Part shown: piece by piece, positions 1 to 11,489 of the stretch
How positions within the stretch are numbered: position 1 is the first letter of the stretch
How the letters are laid out: each line of letters opens with the position of its first letter
Origin: Elmis aenea
Lineage: Eukaryota; Arthropoda; Insecta; Coleoptera; Elmidae
Assembly: GCA_947652605.1 (NCBI GenBank)
Contig: OX393576.1
Span: 65,262,966-65,326,965 of the forward strand
Direction of reading: 5' to 3'
DNA length: 64,000 nt
Notes under the pieces: generated by a model
What the model was told of the DNA's origin: nothing
What the model saw: the letters and a program-made list of their open reading frames with translations, nothing else
The model's database searches: none
Translations under genes and position numbers: made by a program

Positions 1-239
1 GAACTTGCGATTACGTGGATTAATCCACTATAGCCGTTTATTTTTGAAGCAGTTTTATATCATCTGCAGAGATTTTATTACATTTGACACTAACGAAAGT
101 TCATTACGACGAAAATGAAGTTCGCTGTTGAACTCAAAACAACGACCGATGTGACCTGCAATTGATTGATAATTATTTTCATTTTGAAAGCAGCTGAGGC
201 AGTGCAGTTGCATGCAGTTTTAATATTTTACAACCTCCA

Positions 240-1066
240 GACTATCTGATTTTAACGCTAATTTGTAGAGCAATTTATTCTGAATTCGAAAATTTATAAC
301 ACTTGGAACTTTTTTGAAACAATTGTTCTTAAAAATGGCAAAAAAAAATATTTTATTTAAAAAATTCCTAATTAGCATGGTAAATAATTGTCTCTGTTCC
401 TTATTCCTTGGAAGCTGGTAATTGAACCGAATAAAATTACCAATTGCCATTTCGTTAAGAAAAATAGGTTTTACAAAATAAGTAAACAATGTTAATGCAA
501 TTGTTTACTTATTAGCAAATATTTTTAGATATTTTCCTCAGTTTAGTAATAAATTTCACTAACATGTGTATTGAATTCCTTATTTGGCATACAATTATTT
601 TTAACAAAATTTTCGTTATCAAATACTCTAATATGTTTCCATAGTTTACAAAAAACGTCCAGAAATCTGTTTACACTATTTACTTATTAAAAACCATTAA
701 CGCAGATAAAGGGCATAACGTTGAAAATGTAACCAATTCGTTTGTCTGACAAGTTAAGTTAGTTCTTGGTTGGGTGACTGTGCATGGATGGCATAGCTGT
801 TTTTTCCATTCAATAATTAAATAAATACCTACCTATTTTCGTTTTGCGTTAAATCTTTAATTAAATCCCTTTAATAGTAATTTCATGCGGTTTACTTACA
901 TGCTTCCAAGGAAAAAGGGACAAAGACAATTATTTACCTTGCCAATTAAGAATTTTTCAAAATAAAATATTTGTTTTTTCCATTTTTAACAATTGTTTTA
1001 AAAAGTGCCAAGTGTTGTCGAATTCAGAATAAAATTCTCTACAAATTGGCGTTAAAATCAGATATA
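240..1066. repeat. Foldback (inverted-repeat) element
   Basis: Bases about 245-415 recur in reverse complement at about 900-1066. Shared stretches include CCAAGGAA, ACAATTATTTAC, AACAATTGTT and GCGTTAAAATCAGATA. The arms are about 170 bp and lie about 480 bp apart. Short ORFs in each arm mirror one another and are not genes. No target-site duplication is obvious. A relative of the adjoining stretch 1085-1122 (GATGATGGTTTAAAAA then GAAACGTC) appears at about 11397-11425, so this is a dispersed family. Confidence 0.6.
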
Positions 1067-1354
1067 GCGTTCATAAGAAAAAATCGACTTGATGATGGTT
1101 TAAAAAAAGTGAAACGTCGCATGGTAAATATAATTGGGAATTTTAATTCCTTGCAAAAAGTGGCCATGAAAAAGTTTTAACAGAAATGAAATTCGACATC
1201 AAATGAAAAAGTTACGGGCAAAAAACAAAAATCCACTTTTTTACTTTTTCCCCTATATCTCAAAAACTGAAAAAGCTAGTTGAGTTCTGTTTGCGTCAAA
1301 TTATTAAGCACCTGAATACAGAACTTTGCCCTAATTTAACCGGTCGTAACTCTT

Positions 1355-1412
1355 ACCGTTTACGAGATCCCCATAGTGGCCCTCGAAAAACGAGAACCCT
1401 GTATATTTCGGA
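1355..1412 (+). mobile_element. 3' terminus of a TACAGGGTG-type element
   Basis: The stretch ACCGTTTACGAGATCCC, ATAGTGGCCC and then ACCCTGTATA closely matches the right end of the complete element at 26544-27293. Only this terminal piece is recognisable. Bases 1188-1354 upstream may belong to the same relic but could not be matched. Confidence 0.5.
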
Positions 1413-1993
1413 AAATAAACCACTAAAGTTGCGCAATTTAGTGTTTCCACACAAACGCTTTTCGAAAAGAAAAATATAGCAGATTGTATTTCGTTGGAGT
1501 ATTACACAAACAAAACATGTAAGTATTTTGTGGGTCACGTTAACAATTTCCGACTTCATTGTGAAACTGTCGAAAGTCGTAACCTCCAAGTGTACCGACA
1601 ACTTTATTGAAGACTAAATGTTTCTATTCTGTTCAAAAGCTTTTTCACACATGTTGCTTTTACACGATTTGATATTTCCACTCATTGTTAATGACAAATT
1701 TTTGCTATTACATAGTTTGTTTTGTACGTCTGTAGTAGGAAAAAACAACTAATTAATTAGTATTCGGTATACGTTTAGTATAATTAATTCAAAATAAACT
1801 GTAGCCGCATCTTAAATCTATCCCCGAGCATCTCTTATGGAAATTCTAAATAAGTTTTAATTGATATTAAATTAGTAAATTCTAAATATGTTTAAATTAA
1901 TATTTAATTACTTTATCAAGTAGACTCAAAATTAAATTAATAAGTGTTTTGTGAAATACATCTTAAATACACAGAGCGTTATGCAAACTATTA
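1413..1993. other. No gene seen
   Basis: AT-rich sequence with short direct repeats such as AATTAATATTTAATTA near 1857-1912. No coding signal or element terminus was recognised. Confidence 0.5.
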
Positions 1994-2267
1994 TACAGGG
2001 TTGCGCAAAAGCATGGAAACAGACAAATATCTAGAATACTATTGTAGATATAACAATGAAATTTTGTATCTAAACATTATGGTATTTTTCGGATCCGATG
2101 AAAATATTAAGGTTGCAATACGACTTCCGGTTCAACCGGAAACGGAATCAAACTTTGAAGTTTTAAATGGAACATATTTTTGGATTTTTCTTAGAATTTA
2201 CTTTAAAAATTTATTGGATTTTATGGGTCTGAAGTCAACTGATTTCATAAAATCTACATTTTTATGA
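1994..2267 (+). mobile_element. CAGGGTTGCGCAAAAGC-type element fragment
   Basis: Begins TACAGGGTTGCGCAAAAGC and continues ACAGACAAATATCTAGAA. The same order occurs on the minus strand at about 11553-11597, so this is one end of a dispersed repeat. A 107-codon ORF runs through it but matches no family I know and includes the repeat terminus, so I do not call it a gene. The right boundary is uncertain. Confidence 0.45.
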
Positions 2268-3404
2268 AAACTTTGAGCGATACAGCACTTTCAGTTATTT
2301 TTAACATTTAAGTTCTTTGAAAAGGCCTTTTAATTCTGTTCTTTTATTTAAACCACTAACATACTTTATTCTAGCAATTGAATAATAGATTATCGTTAAT
2401 AAAGTTGGTACTCCATCGATTCTAGAGTATTGATCTATCTTTGTTGATGCTAGAGCTTCTAAAGTCGCTAAACGGCTAAATATTATGGCTTCAAGAGATT
2501 ATTAATACGATGCTATGATGGTTAAATATATTTATCAAATGTTTATCAATCTCTGTTACTTTAAGGATTATACTTTTTAAGTAATGTTCAGTTGCTTGTA
2601 TCCCTCTTGCAGATTCTGGGATTCTCCTTCACTTTGCATGAAACATGTATAACGTGTGTGTACATACACATCTATATATTATATGAATGAAGGTTCTCGG
2701 GTTGCTAGATGAAATTTTCCCATAAAAATGCTAACTTTAGAACTATCTAGATGGTTTGAATTGCTTTTAATACAACATTGATGTTTTATAGTTAGCGATA
2801 ACTCATGTGATCGGCTTTATTACTTAGATATGCAAATATACGTTAAATTATAGCATCGTATTATAGCTACACATTAAATAAAAATTATGGATTTTGCTTG
2901 CTATAAATGTATCTGTATAGAAATTTATTCGTAAATTTGTTATTAGGTAATAATATTTTTATTGCGTGGATTTATTTAAATTTGTATTGCAATTATTAAC
3001 GGACTCGCAAAATTCGTTAAAAAATTCAAAGTTTGTTATCAAAAAGAATAATGATAGATTATTCCGAACATCAGATTAATCGTTCATATTGAATTGTACA
3101 GTAATTAGTAACTTTGATTAAGACCGTGTTTAATTACGCAAACATTTCGTTAGGCGAGTCGATTGATTAAAAAAGCCTGGTTTTAGTATTTTAATGATAA
3201 ATTGCAAAGAATGCGGTAAAAATTGCTGAACTTTTCCCATTAATCCAACTATATTTGAGTGTACACTGAACTAGTTTGCCATTTTATCGGAACAAATTTG
3301 CACCTATTTTGATAACTTTATAAATACAATAAATGCGCTATCTCCATTATTGTTACTGTAGCTGAAGGCAATACTGTAGATGTTTATGGTAAGAGTAATT
3401 ATAG
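2268..3404. other. No gene seen
   Basis: AT-rich sequence with a TGTGTACATACACA simple repeat near 2657-2672. I see no ORF of note and no element terminus. Confidence 0.5.
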
Positions 3405-3795
3405 TATATTACATAACAAGAGTTGTAAAAAGCATATTACGAACGAGTGGAAATTGCTTTACAACTCGTGTTATGTAGCATACTTCTTCTACGATCACAT
3501 AATACCTACGATTTTAACGGCTTTTTGGCTAAAATACACATGTAAAAAAATACGTTGTCTTGTCAATTTTGACGTAAGCCTACTTTGATATTTCTAGACA
3601 AGTGTGCGTTTTGCTTACTGTGCGTTATAACTCACTTACCAGACATGCAGGAAGTGTTGACGTGAGTCTACTTTGATCATTTCTTTAAAAAAACTGTGCT
3701 TTTTGCTTACCGTGCGTAAGGACCCACTTACTATGCATGCAGGCTGTACTGTAAGAGTCATTTTCATCAGTGGTCGTTGGAAAAAGTAGCAGCTT
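3405..3795 (+). repeat. Family M dispersed element, copy 1
   Basis: One of five substantial copies of a family of about 330-430 bp in this window (others at 25975-26305, 30205-30571, 45465-45850 and 48283-48715). The left part holds an imperfect palindrome, ACATAACAAGAGTTGTAA against ACAACTCGTGTTATGT. The right part holds two diverged subrepeats of about 90 bp. Each reads GACGTRAGYCTACTTTGAT, then TTTTGCTTAC, GTGCGT and CATGCAGG. The copy ends near AGTGGTCGT. No ORF is present, so it is a non-autonomous element of unknown superfamily. Confidence 0.75.
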
Positions 3796-3814
3796 AAACT
3801 GCTAATATGTAATG

Positions 3815-4065
3815 TTATACAAGGTGTTTCTTAAATATTCCGAAAAAATTCAGGAGGTAATTCCTTATCGAAAATTAAGGGAGGGCTTTTATATTTTTTT
3901 TCTTCTCTTAGACGTCTCCTTTCGGTGTTACGACCCCTTAAAGAGGAGCGGTAAAATTAGGTTTTATTTTATTTCTCAAATTTGAATACATGTGGGAGAA
4001 AGATATTTGGTATATGTTTTGTACTTACTGAAAGCTTTGCCATAGTAATATTTTCAATCATGTCC
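3815..4065 (+). mobile_element. AGGTGTTTCTTAA-type element fragment
   Basis: ACAAGGTGTTTCTTAAATATT opens a stretch that matches 34284-34530 closely. Shared landmarks are AGACGTCTCCTTTCGG, GAGCGGTAAAATTAGG and TTTTATTTTATTT. The opening resembles a degraded TACAGGGTG terminus. Sequence to about 4130 may belong to it. Confidence 0.6.
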
Positions 4066-4261
4066 CACCTTCACAAGGGGATGTAAAGTGCGACCCCCGT
4101 TGTTTTTTTAATCAGAACTTTTTGGATGCTTGAAAGTTTGCAATTTAAAATTTTTCTTTGAAAGCTCGATTTATTTAGAAACTTTTTTTATTCTTTAACT
4201 TTTCCTGCAAAACCTACAGTTTTTGAGTAAAAATTAAATAAGTGAACATGAACCATCAAAT

Positions 4262-4332
4262 ATTGATATTAATAATAGTAATAAGAAATCTTTATTTAGC
4301 TTTTAAGCTAATTTTTCATCATATTCTAAAAT
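4262..4332 (-). repeat. Possible non-LTR retroelement 3' tail
   Basis: On the minus strand this reads AAAGCTAAATAAAGA and then a run of ATTACTATTATTAATA. That resembles the 3' end of a CR1-like element with a polyadenylation-like AATAAA and trinucleotide tail. No coding remnant is attached. Confidence 0.25.
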
Positions 4333-5263
4333 AAAACAATTAATTTTGGTGGTTACCACGGTTGTTTTATGTTCATATTGGGTAGAATTGACAGGTGTAA
4401 TTTATTTTGAAGTTTAAGAGGTAAATTAGTCCGCTACCAAAGTTAATTAAAAGCACAATAAACTCCCTTAGAAAATTGAAGTATTTATATAATAGTAATA
4501 ATTTATTAACTTATTTATTTACCAAATGTTATCCAATAAAAATTGTTTACAAATGACAAACAATTTTATTTTGCGTTACAATATTGTTAATCGTTTACTA
4601 TTTGCTAATTACAATAATTATCAAAATTAAATTATTCAAACATTGTTTTTCGTTTTGTTATTATTTTCAAACAAGTTTAATTTTCGAACTAAATTTAAAC
4701 TCAAACAATAAAATTGATTATCCAAAAGGATCTTTCGTTTTAGGGGAAAATTTATGACCTTAATTAGTAAAAAGGTCGTGCCAATAATATTACACACAAA
4801 AACTGCTTAATCATCAAAAAAACTCGCGTTGCACAAAAGTGATAGCAAGTAAATTATTGACTTGCTGTTTGTTATCAGTAAAACACTTGCAATTTGGTTT
4901 GATTCACTGAAATGGTTCAACATTTAGAATAATGGGTGTAGATATCCGCCTAAATGAATAATGACTTTTAGATACTGCGTTTAACAAGCCAGAAGTTATG
5001 CCGTTATTGAAAAATAAGTCCATTTGTCTTCGGTATTAAACGTTAATATTTTTTATGTCCGGCGATCAACAAACTTCGAATCGGAGCATACTTTGAAATC
5101 AAATCTGATCGCTTTGATTGATTCAGTTGTACTTTTGAATCCTGCAAACCTATGCTATATCGAGTTGGTATGGCGAAACGTGAGATTATGTACCGAATAC
5201 AAAGCAGGCACACAAGGTTATTATTAAAACTTCAATAGCGCGAATAATGTTAATTTAAACATT
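4333..5263. other. No gene seen
   Basis: AT-rich sequence. The only ORF over 60 codons (5024-5227, plus strand) has no recognisable motif and ordinary AT-rich composition, so it is treated as chance. Confidence 0.45.
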
Positions 5264-5880
5264 AAACATGCTTTACGTTCTTTGAAGGCAATTAAATTAT
5301 CTTTAAGAAAATGTAAAAATATGCAGAGTGTTGTGTTTAAATTTTAAAATATCAAAGTTGCATATCGTTCAGGTTGCTGTTACTTGAAAACTATTAAGCT
5401 GCGTTCACATAGAAAAGTATTGCATGGTATTGTAGCGTAATAAATTGTATTGTGACGTGCCTTCAAGAGTAGCGTTCACATAGAGGTATTGTAGTGAGTG
5501 TTTGTACACTAATGGCGATTACCACGCGCATACGCAGGGTTAATCCGTAGATCACTGTGATTGGTTCTTGTTATGGGGATATTGCAAGAAGCTTGGATCT
5601 TGCGAGCTATTGCCACGCCGCTTACAACGCAATTCCACTACTTTGCTTATGTGAACGCTATCATTTGATATTCGTATACTTAACTTTGCTTACGCTACAA
5701 AACAATGCAATACTTTTCTATGTGAACGCAGCTTAAATTTAAGACGCTTAATATTTTTTAAGGACTATTAATTTATCTACAAGAAAATGTATATTTATTT
5801 ATAGGGCTTATATTTAAAACAATTAAATTGCCTATTGTTGGAATAAAACCAAACACTCGGTATATTTAAAAATTATTATC
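5264..5880 (+). repeat. Satellite-like repeat unit, split by a MITE
   Basis: Bases 5281-5393 (TTAAATTATCTTTAAGAAAATG, a degraded CAGAGTGTT, AGTTGCATAT, TTGAAAACTA) and 5745-5880 (TTAATATTTTTTAAGGAC, ATTTATCTACAAGAAAATG) resemble the units tandemly arranged at 43365-44110. The copy is interrupted at 5394-5736 by a MITE, which is therefore younger. Confidence 0.45.
5394..5736. mobile_element. MITE with GCTGCGTTCACATAG termini, flanked by TTAA
   Basis: The left end reads TTAAGCTGCGTTCACATAGA and the right end is its reverse complement, giving perfect terminal inverted repeats of about 31 bp ending TATTGCA. Subterminal GCGTTCACATAGAGG and GTGAACGCTA repeat the motif. TTAA at both ends suggests piggyBac-type target choice, but TTAA could be part of the terminal repeat. 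No ORF, 343 bp. Confidence 0.75.
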
Positions 5881-6083
5881 TAGTTCGAAACTTTAGAATC
5901 CAAACAACAACAATCCAACAAGCAATCAATAAAAAAAATAATTAAAACAGTTTTTTTTACAACTCTACCATACACTATATCTATTTGGATTACAGAATAA
6001 TGAAATTTTAAAATCTCTTTGCCACTCACACATGTGGACATTGGAAAAATAATTAAAACGTGTTAAACCCGAATTGCAAGATT

Positions 6084-7023
6084 TACAGGTTGTTCCAGAT
6101 TACATTTCCAGTATGGAGATCTCGCTTATTATAAGAGATACAGGTTTGTTTAAATTAGATGAATTAGCCTTAGTGTGAGAGGAGCCACAATAAATTTTTA
6201 GAAGTACAAAATTCCTCGTACTTCAGATGTTATAGCAAAAAATATGAAAATGTCGAATTTCTTTTTTCCCTTATAACTTTTTTGTCTTAATCATTAGAAC
6301 AATTTTATTTGTACTTTCTTGATGTACTTTTTAATGGAGAATGTAACTCTTATATTATATTTTTTTAATCACTTACCATTTTCGAGATATTACCCCTAAT
6401 TTCGTCTTTTCTTATGGGCCGCGAAGTTGGCTATAGAATACCTTAATGTGCTTTTTTCTCTCTCCTAAATGAGATATTACTTGCTATATCAATATTTATA
6501 AATAAGCAACAACATCAAGAAAAATTGTATTTTACCCATCACTTATCAAGCTATCTATGAAAATAAAAACAAAAAACAACTAATTAAATGTCAACTTATA
6601 GTTACCATTTGCGCGATATCATTTATTAGAATGTTATAGTATTGTTGTGTAATTCGATAGTCTTTGTAGCAAATTTGTTATCATATAATTATGGGCACAT
6701 TTACAACTAATTTAAAATTTAAATGTTGAAATGCTACATTCTTTGCCATAGAAACTGTAAAAACTGTAAATTCTAATTCTTTATTGATTTGTTTTGGATT
6801 TTTGGTTGGTTTTTCGAAAAAACCATATTCTTTTAAATTTATTTCCAAATTTCTGTAATTGCACACACCACGTTGTTCTGCCTCGGGATGCAGCTCTAAG
6901 TATATTTGCTTAGCTTCTTTACAGTTTTTATGGCGAAGAATATAGCATCTCAACATGTCAAATCTGTATCTCCTATAATAATGGAGATCCCTATGCTGGA
7001 AATGTAATCTGGGACACCCTGTA
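6084..7023. mobile_element. TACAGG...CACCCTGTA element, 940 bp
   Basis: The left end reads TACAGGTTGTTCCAGATTAC then ATTTCCAGTATGGAGATC. The right end is the inverted counterpart, GATCCCTATGCTGGAAATG then GGGACACCCTGTA, with arms of about 60 bp. It carries a minus-strand transposase remnant at 6681-6956. A diverged relative starts at 42918. The ends match the TACAGGGTG family found throughout the window. Confidence 0.75.
6681..6956 (-). pseudogene. Transposase N-terminal helix-turn-helix remnant
   Basis: A 91-codon minus-strand ORF reads CKEAKQIYLELHPEAEQR, then NYRNLEINLKEYGFFEKP and KNPKQINKE. The layout (basic helix, YLELHPEAE, a second helix ending in LKEYG) resembles the DUF4817-type DNA-binding N-terminus of insect DDE transposases, as I recall that family. 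The related locus at 43195-43290 reads HPERRPHIASNYRNM and LKEYGSAEKPTKNPKQI, supporting a shared coding ancestor. There is no catalytic domain in this element, so it is a non-autonomous relic. The reading outside the HTH core, after the KNPKQI motif, is probably not coding. Family assignment is an inference. Confidence 0.5.
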
Positions 7024-7527
7024 TATCGTCGAACTTTGTTATACTAAACTTTTTATGCTCTCATATTAAAAGAAATGTGAATATAACTCTTCAGCTTCGC
7101 TTCAAAGCGTTCTTTAATTCAAAATCTTGCTTATCATCCTTCACAATTGCATAAAAATATTAAAGTGACGAAGATAATCAAGTTTCTTTTTTAAGAAAAC
7201 TTGACATGTTTATTTTTGTGAAACAAAATATCGATTTCTGCTAACAAGATCAAACTTAGGGTGTCAAGTATTTGCTATAGAAGAGGATTAACTCAAGATG
7301 CAAGGTGAAGTCTTTTCACTAACTGAAGAGCCTTGAACATTTTAAGTATCATCGATCGATGAACCAAATTTGTATAAGAAATATTTTCTATGTAAAAAAC
7401 ACAAGTTGGGTTTTCAAAAATGACAATGTTGAACCAAATAGTGTATTTTCTTTCATTCGACATATAAAAATATGTAGCAGAGCCAAAGTTTATTTAAATT
7501 TAGAAATTGTTTGACTAAAAATCAAAG
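7024..7527. other. No gene seen
   Basis: AT-rich sequence without a recognised element end or coding signal. Confidence 0.45.
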
Positions 7528-8280
7528 TTAAGCTTGTTTTATACTATACCATTTTTTCGTTTAAGAAAATCGTATACGATTTTCTAGTACGGTGTCAATC
7601 AGAAATTAAAAATCTTGAACGAAAAATTCGTACGAAATTACTACGTGCCCTAAATGCGTCCAATTTTAGTATGGGCGCATGCGTATTCTACTGTAACTAT
7701 GTGACCGCATGTCATTTGTGGGTTAGGTTAACTGAAACAATCAAACGATGTTAAATACTACTTATTACCGTTAATCCCTCACAATTTATTTTGTAGGAAT
7801 AAATATGTAGAATGAGACAAGCGTTAAATATACATTAAATTTGAAAATGATTCGCTTTTTGTTCTGTGTTCAAATTGAATATTTTAAATTGTTACTCAAG
7901 GTGCCAACAAAATATGATAAATGTTACTAAAAAGTAACCAAAATATATTGGAGTTTTCGTACCAAAAAATAGTACAATGTAAATGGTTCATATTTTCCAT
8001 GCTAAATTCTTGAACGAAATTTGTGTATAGTCTGTTCAGCGAGTAAAGAGGGCTATCGGATTAGGGCTGTAAGACGGAAACGAAATACATCCATGCATTC
8101 TGTCTTTTTCTGTGTCATCGAGTTCTAAGCACATAAACACGAAACATACCGCTTACGTACTTAAATTTATGCATTAGTCAGTTAATCCGATAGCCCTCTT
8201 TACTCGCCGGACAGACTATATTAAAAATCGTATGCGATTTTCTTAAACGAAAAAATAGTATAGTATAAAACAGACTTTAA
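7528..8280. mobile_element. MITE with GTTTTATACTATAC termini (outer element)
   Basis: The left arm reads GTTTTATACTATACCATTTT, TTCGTTTAAGAAAATCG, TATACGATTTT. The right arm at about 8221-8272 is its near-perfect reverse complement. TTAA lies just outside each arm (7528-7531 and 8277-8280), which fits a piggyBac-type target but is not proof. Subterminal TCTTGAACGAAA occurs at 7613 and again near 8008. No ORF. It is interrupted near its right end by the element at 8026-8220. Confidence 0.7.
8026..8220. mobile_element. Nested 195-bp MITE
   Basis: Ends are TATAGTCTGTTCAGCGAG then TAAAGAGGGCTATCGG, and the near-perfect inverted copy CCGATAGCCCTCTTTACTCG then ACAGACTATA. Arms are about 38 bp. Because it splits the 7528-8280 MITE, it inserted later. 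Flanking TA suggests a TA target. Confidence 0.75.
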
Positions 8281-8392
8281 ACATATCTGGATTTGTAAAA
8301 TTAATGTTGCCAGACAAAGACATAGTAGAACCTTATACATGTTATGTTATTAAAATTAAAACTCACAAATGTTTTACAAATATAATTTATTT

Positions 8393-9325
8393 AGTCGCGA
8401 GTCCCTCTACTGTTTGGTGTAGGACTGTTGAGTTTTGTTGTGCTGACTTTTTTCCATGTTTTTTTGTCTTGTGCAGCTTTTTTGTCTTTTCATTTGATGT
8501 TTCCATCCATTGCTGCTTTATTAACTACGTCTTGCCAGGTTTTTCTCCGTCTACCTCTTTTGTTTTTCCATGTGATCTTGCTTCGTAGGCTTTTCTGGTT
8601 AACCTTTCTTCTTTCATTCTATAAATGTGACCCAACCTTCCCAACTGCCTTTCTTGTATTTTTGTTTCAACTGATTTTATCTTCAATTGTTCTCTATATG
8701 TTTCATTTCTGATTCTATCTTTTTTTTTCGACTTTTTCTGCGATGTCGTTTGCGAACATTAGCTCAGTTATGTTTATTTTTTCCATTTCCCAGTTGCCTA
8801 GGTGAAACGGTCTCATTTTTTGTTTTTCTTCTTTAATTACCCCCATCAATGACTACTGAGAATAATAATGGGCTGAGCACGCATCCTTGTTTAAGCCCTC
8901 TTTTGTTTCAAACTCTGCCGATTCTTCATTTTGGGTTCTTACAATATTTACCGATTGCTTTTATTATGTCAATTATTTCTATTTCTATTCCCTTCCTTCT
9001 TAGGCCGCTCCATACGTCTTTTCTTTTGATTTTATCGAATGCTTTTTTCAAGTCTATAAAACATAAATGTATTTCCTTGTTTTTTGTTAAGCTCTTTTCT
9101 ATTGTTTGTCTTAATATAAAGACTGGGTCTTGTGTACTCCTTTCTCTTCTGAAACCGTATTGGGATTCTTCTAGTGTGTTTTCTATTTTTTCTTTTAATC
9201 TGCCTTTCATTATTCTTGCCAGGATTTTCCCTGGTACACTTATTAATGTTATTCCTCTATAGTTATAACAATCCCTTTTGCCCTCTTTCTTGTATAACGG
9301 TAGGATTATTCCAATGTTCCATACA
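8393..9325 (-). pseudogene. Non-LTR retrotransposon reverse transcriptase, inactive, 5' truncated
   Basis: Minus-strand remnant of an RTE-like or related endonuclease-type retroelement. In order it shows IILPLYKKEGKRDCYNYRG (motif 1 area), SVPGKILARIM, LEESQYGFRRERSTQDPV, IHLCFIDLKKAFDKIKR (motif A with the FIDL-KAFD aspartates), then at about 8750-8880 LSPLLFSVV and a motif C changed to FAND. An internal deletion then joins this to the C-terminal RLGHIYRMKEERLT region. Catalytic YADD is lost and frames are interrupted, so it cannot work. It is the same family as 16738-17955, with nearly identical RLKEKIENTLEESQYGFRR. The 3' end is near 8393, after GTAGAGGGACTCGCGAC. Confidence 0.85.
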
Positions 9326-9339
9326 AACATAACTATTTA

Positions 9340-10186
9340 ATTTAAAACGGTTAACAAAAAATTAGTTTCTTTAAATAGAATTTTAATAATCTTGGATATC
9401 ATAAAAATAAGTGATATTGACACATTTTTCCTGCGAAAATCGATTATAAATGTGCTGGCGTCCATTATTGGTAAAAATATTGTTGCAGGTGTAATTTGTA
9501 TGCGGCATAGCAAACAGTAATTATTATGGTAAGTTTGTCTAAACTATTGCGCTCCATTTAATATGACGAATATTGCTTTAGTCGTTTCTGCATGTTATTA
9601 TATTATATCGTACATCCCGTGTAGTTTGTAGATAGATGATATGGAACGTATCCGCCAATTCAATATCGTAGTTTTACGATTACAATAATAAAATAGGGCG
9701 CTAGTAAAATGTCGCATGTAATGCTCGTCTGTCTGGCGATTATAACATTTTAAAATCAGATAGACTTTGTTTACTTAGTGGAACATGTATTTTATGTTTC
9801 GGTATGGGTTTTACTGTGCTTTACAAATAAAACAGTTGAAAAATTATACGGAAACAAAGTTTTAACGACAACTTTGAAAAGAAATCGTATTTAAACTTCA
9901 AATTTTTTCATGGATGTGCGATTAAGTCCGCATTTACATATGCTTGCTAGACTTTATTAGTATTAGTTATGTCGACTGTGTCTTTTTGTAAACGTTTCTT
10001 TTCTGCAATTATTATTAAACGACTAACAGAACGTCCAGGCGTCCAGGTTTCGACTTTGGGCTACACATCGCAAATAAATTATATTTTACTTCTTTTTACT
10101 TTTTTTTTTAAATATAAAGTTTGAAGTCGATAATGTTTGGCAACTTCTTTAAACCTCAATAATGCAATGTAAATCATAATATCTTA
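9340..10186. other. No gene seen
   Basis: AT-rich unique-looking sequence. No ORF or element end was recognised. Confidence 0.45.
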
Positions 10187-10450
10187 TACAGGGTGGTCCA
10201 AATTTGATGGGATTGCATGGGTATCTCGCTTAATTAAGAAGAATTTCGATTTTATCTCTGACGGTTTCATGGCCAACGCGACCGCAAAAATTACCTTTAT
10301 TATTCAACTTTTCGGGTTTTTCCTTATTTTTCCGAAGGAAATGGCCAGTGGCACAATAACTCTGCAAAACATTTAGTTTCAATGTTCTTGATGCAATAAA
10401 CACAGCCTTGACCAGATTCTAGCGACAACATATCGTGACCATCCCTGGTA
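10187..10450 (+). mobile_element. TACAGGGTGG left terminus, element incomplete
   Basis: Begins TACAGGGTGGTCCAAATTTG and continues GGGTATCTCGCTTAATTAAG. GGTATCTCG-type subterminal sequence is shared with the elements at 38113 and 49437. No matching right end was found before 11 kb, so it is a truncated or very diverged copy. The right limit is a guess. Confidence 0.5.
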
Positions 10451-11485
10451 AGGTGTATGCATCAAAATATTGTTATGTAATTTAATAAGCACGTCAAAAT
10501 TTATTAAACTACCTGCTAGTTCGTATTTTTGTGTTGTAATTCTATTTAATTGCTCTGTTGCATTTTTCTCATTTCTTAAAGAGAAACATTCCCATTTTCT
10601 TTCATTATTTCTTACCCTTTTGTAAGTAAACGCTTTCTTTTAAGCTTTGAGGGCATACGTATCGTTCAAGCAGTGTTGCACTTCTTACAACTTGTCTAGC
10701 AATTAGCGGTCGCTATTTGCTTTCAAAGCATGCCTGTACCATAGTTGCCAACAAAGACAATCTGCACTGCGTTAATGAAGGTATAGCCCCTCCACACAAA
10801 CGCCAACTGAAATTATAAAATACTGCCCCCCGGAAACAGCGCCTTGTTCAAATATCCACCACATATCATGTGAGGGCAATGTAATTAAAAAGCAGGTAAT
10901 GGCGAGGGTTCCATTTTATTTCTGCGGCAGTTAAAATTTCAAGTAACCTGCCGCATAAACATTCATTATCGTCCCGTTTGATAGCAGAATGCAAACAAAA
11001 AAGTAAATTATGTATTGAGGAAAATACGTTTGAGTTCTTTTGTCCTGTGAAGCATTTATAGCTACCATGAATATTGTTGGCTGTTTCCTCGTAGATTTAA
11101 TATTCTTGGTAAATTTGAGCTATTTTAACATTTTTAACAATAAATTACAAACTTATTAAATTAATTTTTTAAAGATAATTTGAGAGGGTTCATGTCTAGA
11201 AATAATGTTTTTGGAATTGTTGCTTTTTTTATGATAATCTTAAAGTAGTCATGCAATATATGATAGAATTAAAATTGCATTCTTTAAAAAGTTCGTCAAA
11301 ATGATTGTTTAAATTATTGTTAAAAGCTTGAGAGATAATCAGAAGTTTGCCTAAAGTGTGAACATCTAGCCTGTTATTACAAGAAAGAAAAAAGTTGATG
11401 ATGATTTAAAAAGGATGAAACGTCTGTTGACAAAGCTAAGCAGATGAACAGCTAAAAAGAGGCTTTAAGAAAGTGATTTTAGCTT
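10451..11485. other. Unique-looking island, no gene seen
   Basis: Bases about 10640-10990 are more complex and less AT-rich than their surroundings (TGGCGAGGGTTCC, TGCCCCCCGGAAACAGCGCC). They contain no repeat recognised elsewhere in the window and no sustained ORF. A regulatory or conserved non-coding segment is possible but unsupported without comparison. Bases 11397-11425 match part of the repeat near 1085-1122. Confidence 0.35.
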
Positions 11486-11489
11486 TTCA

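Noticed and set aside
2580..2650. Candidate exon after the acceptor CCCTCTTGCAG near 2611
   Set aside because: There is no good donor and the frames close quickly, so support is weaker than for the four segments listed.
8304..9262. Plus-strand ORFs rich in Phe, Leu and Ser
   Set aside because: They are antisense shadows of the minus-strand reverse transcriptase remnant.
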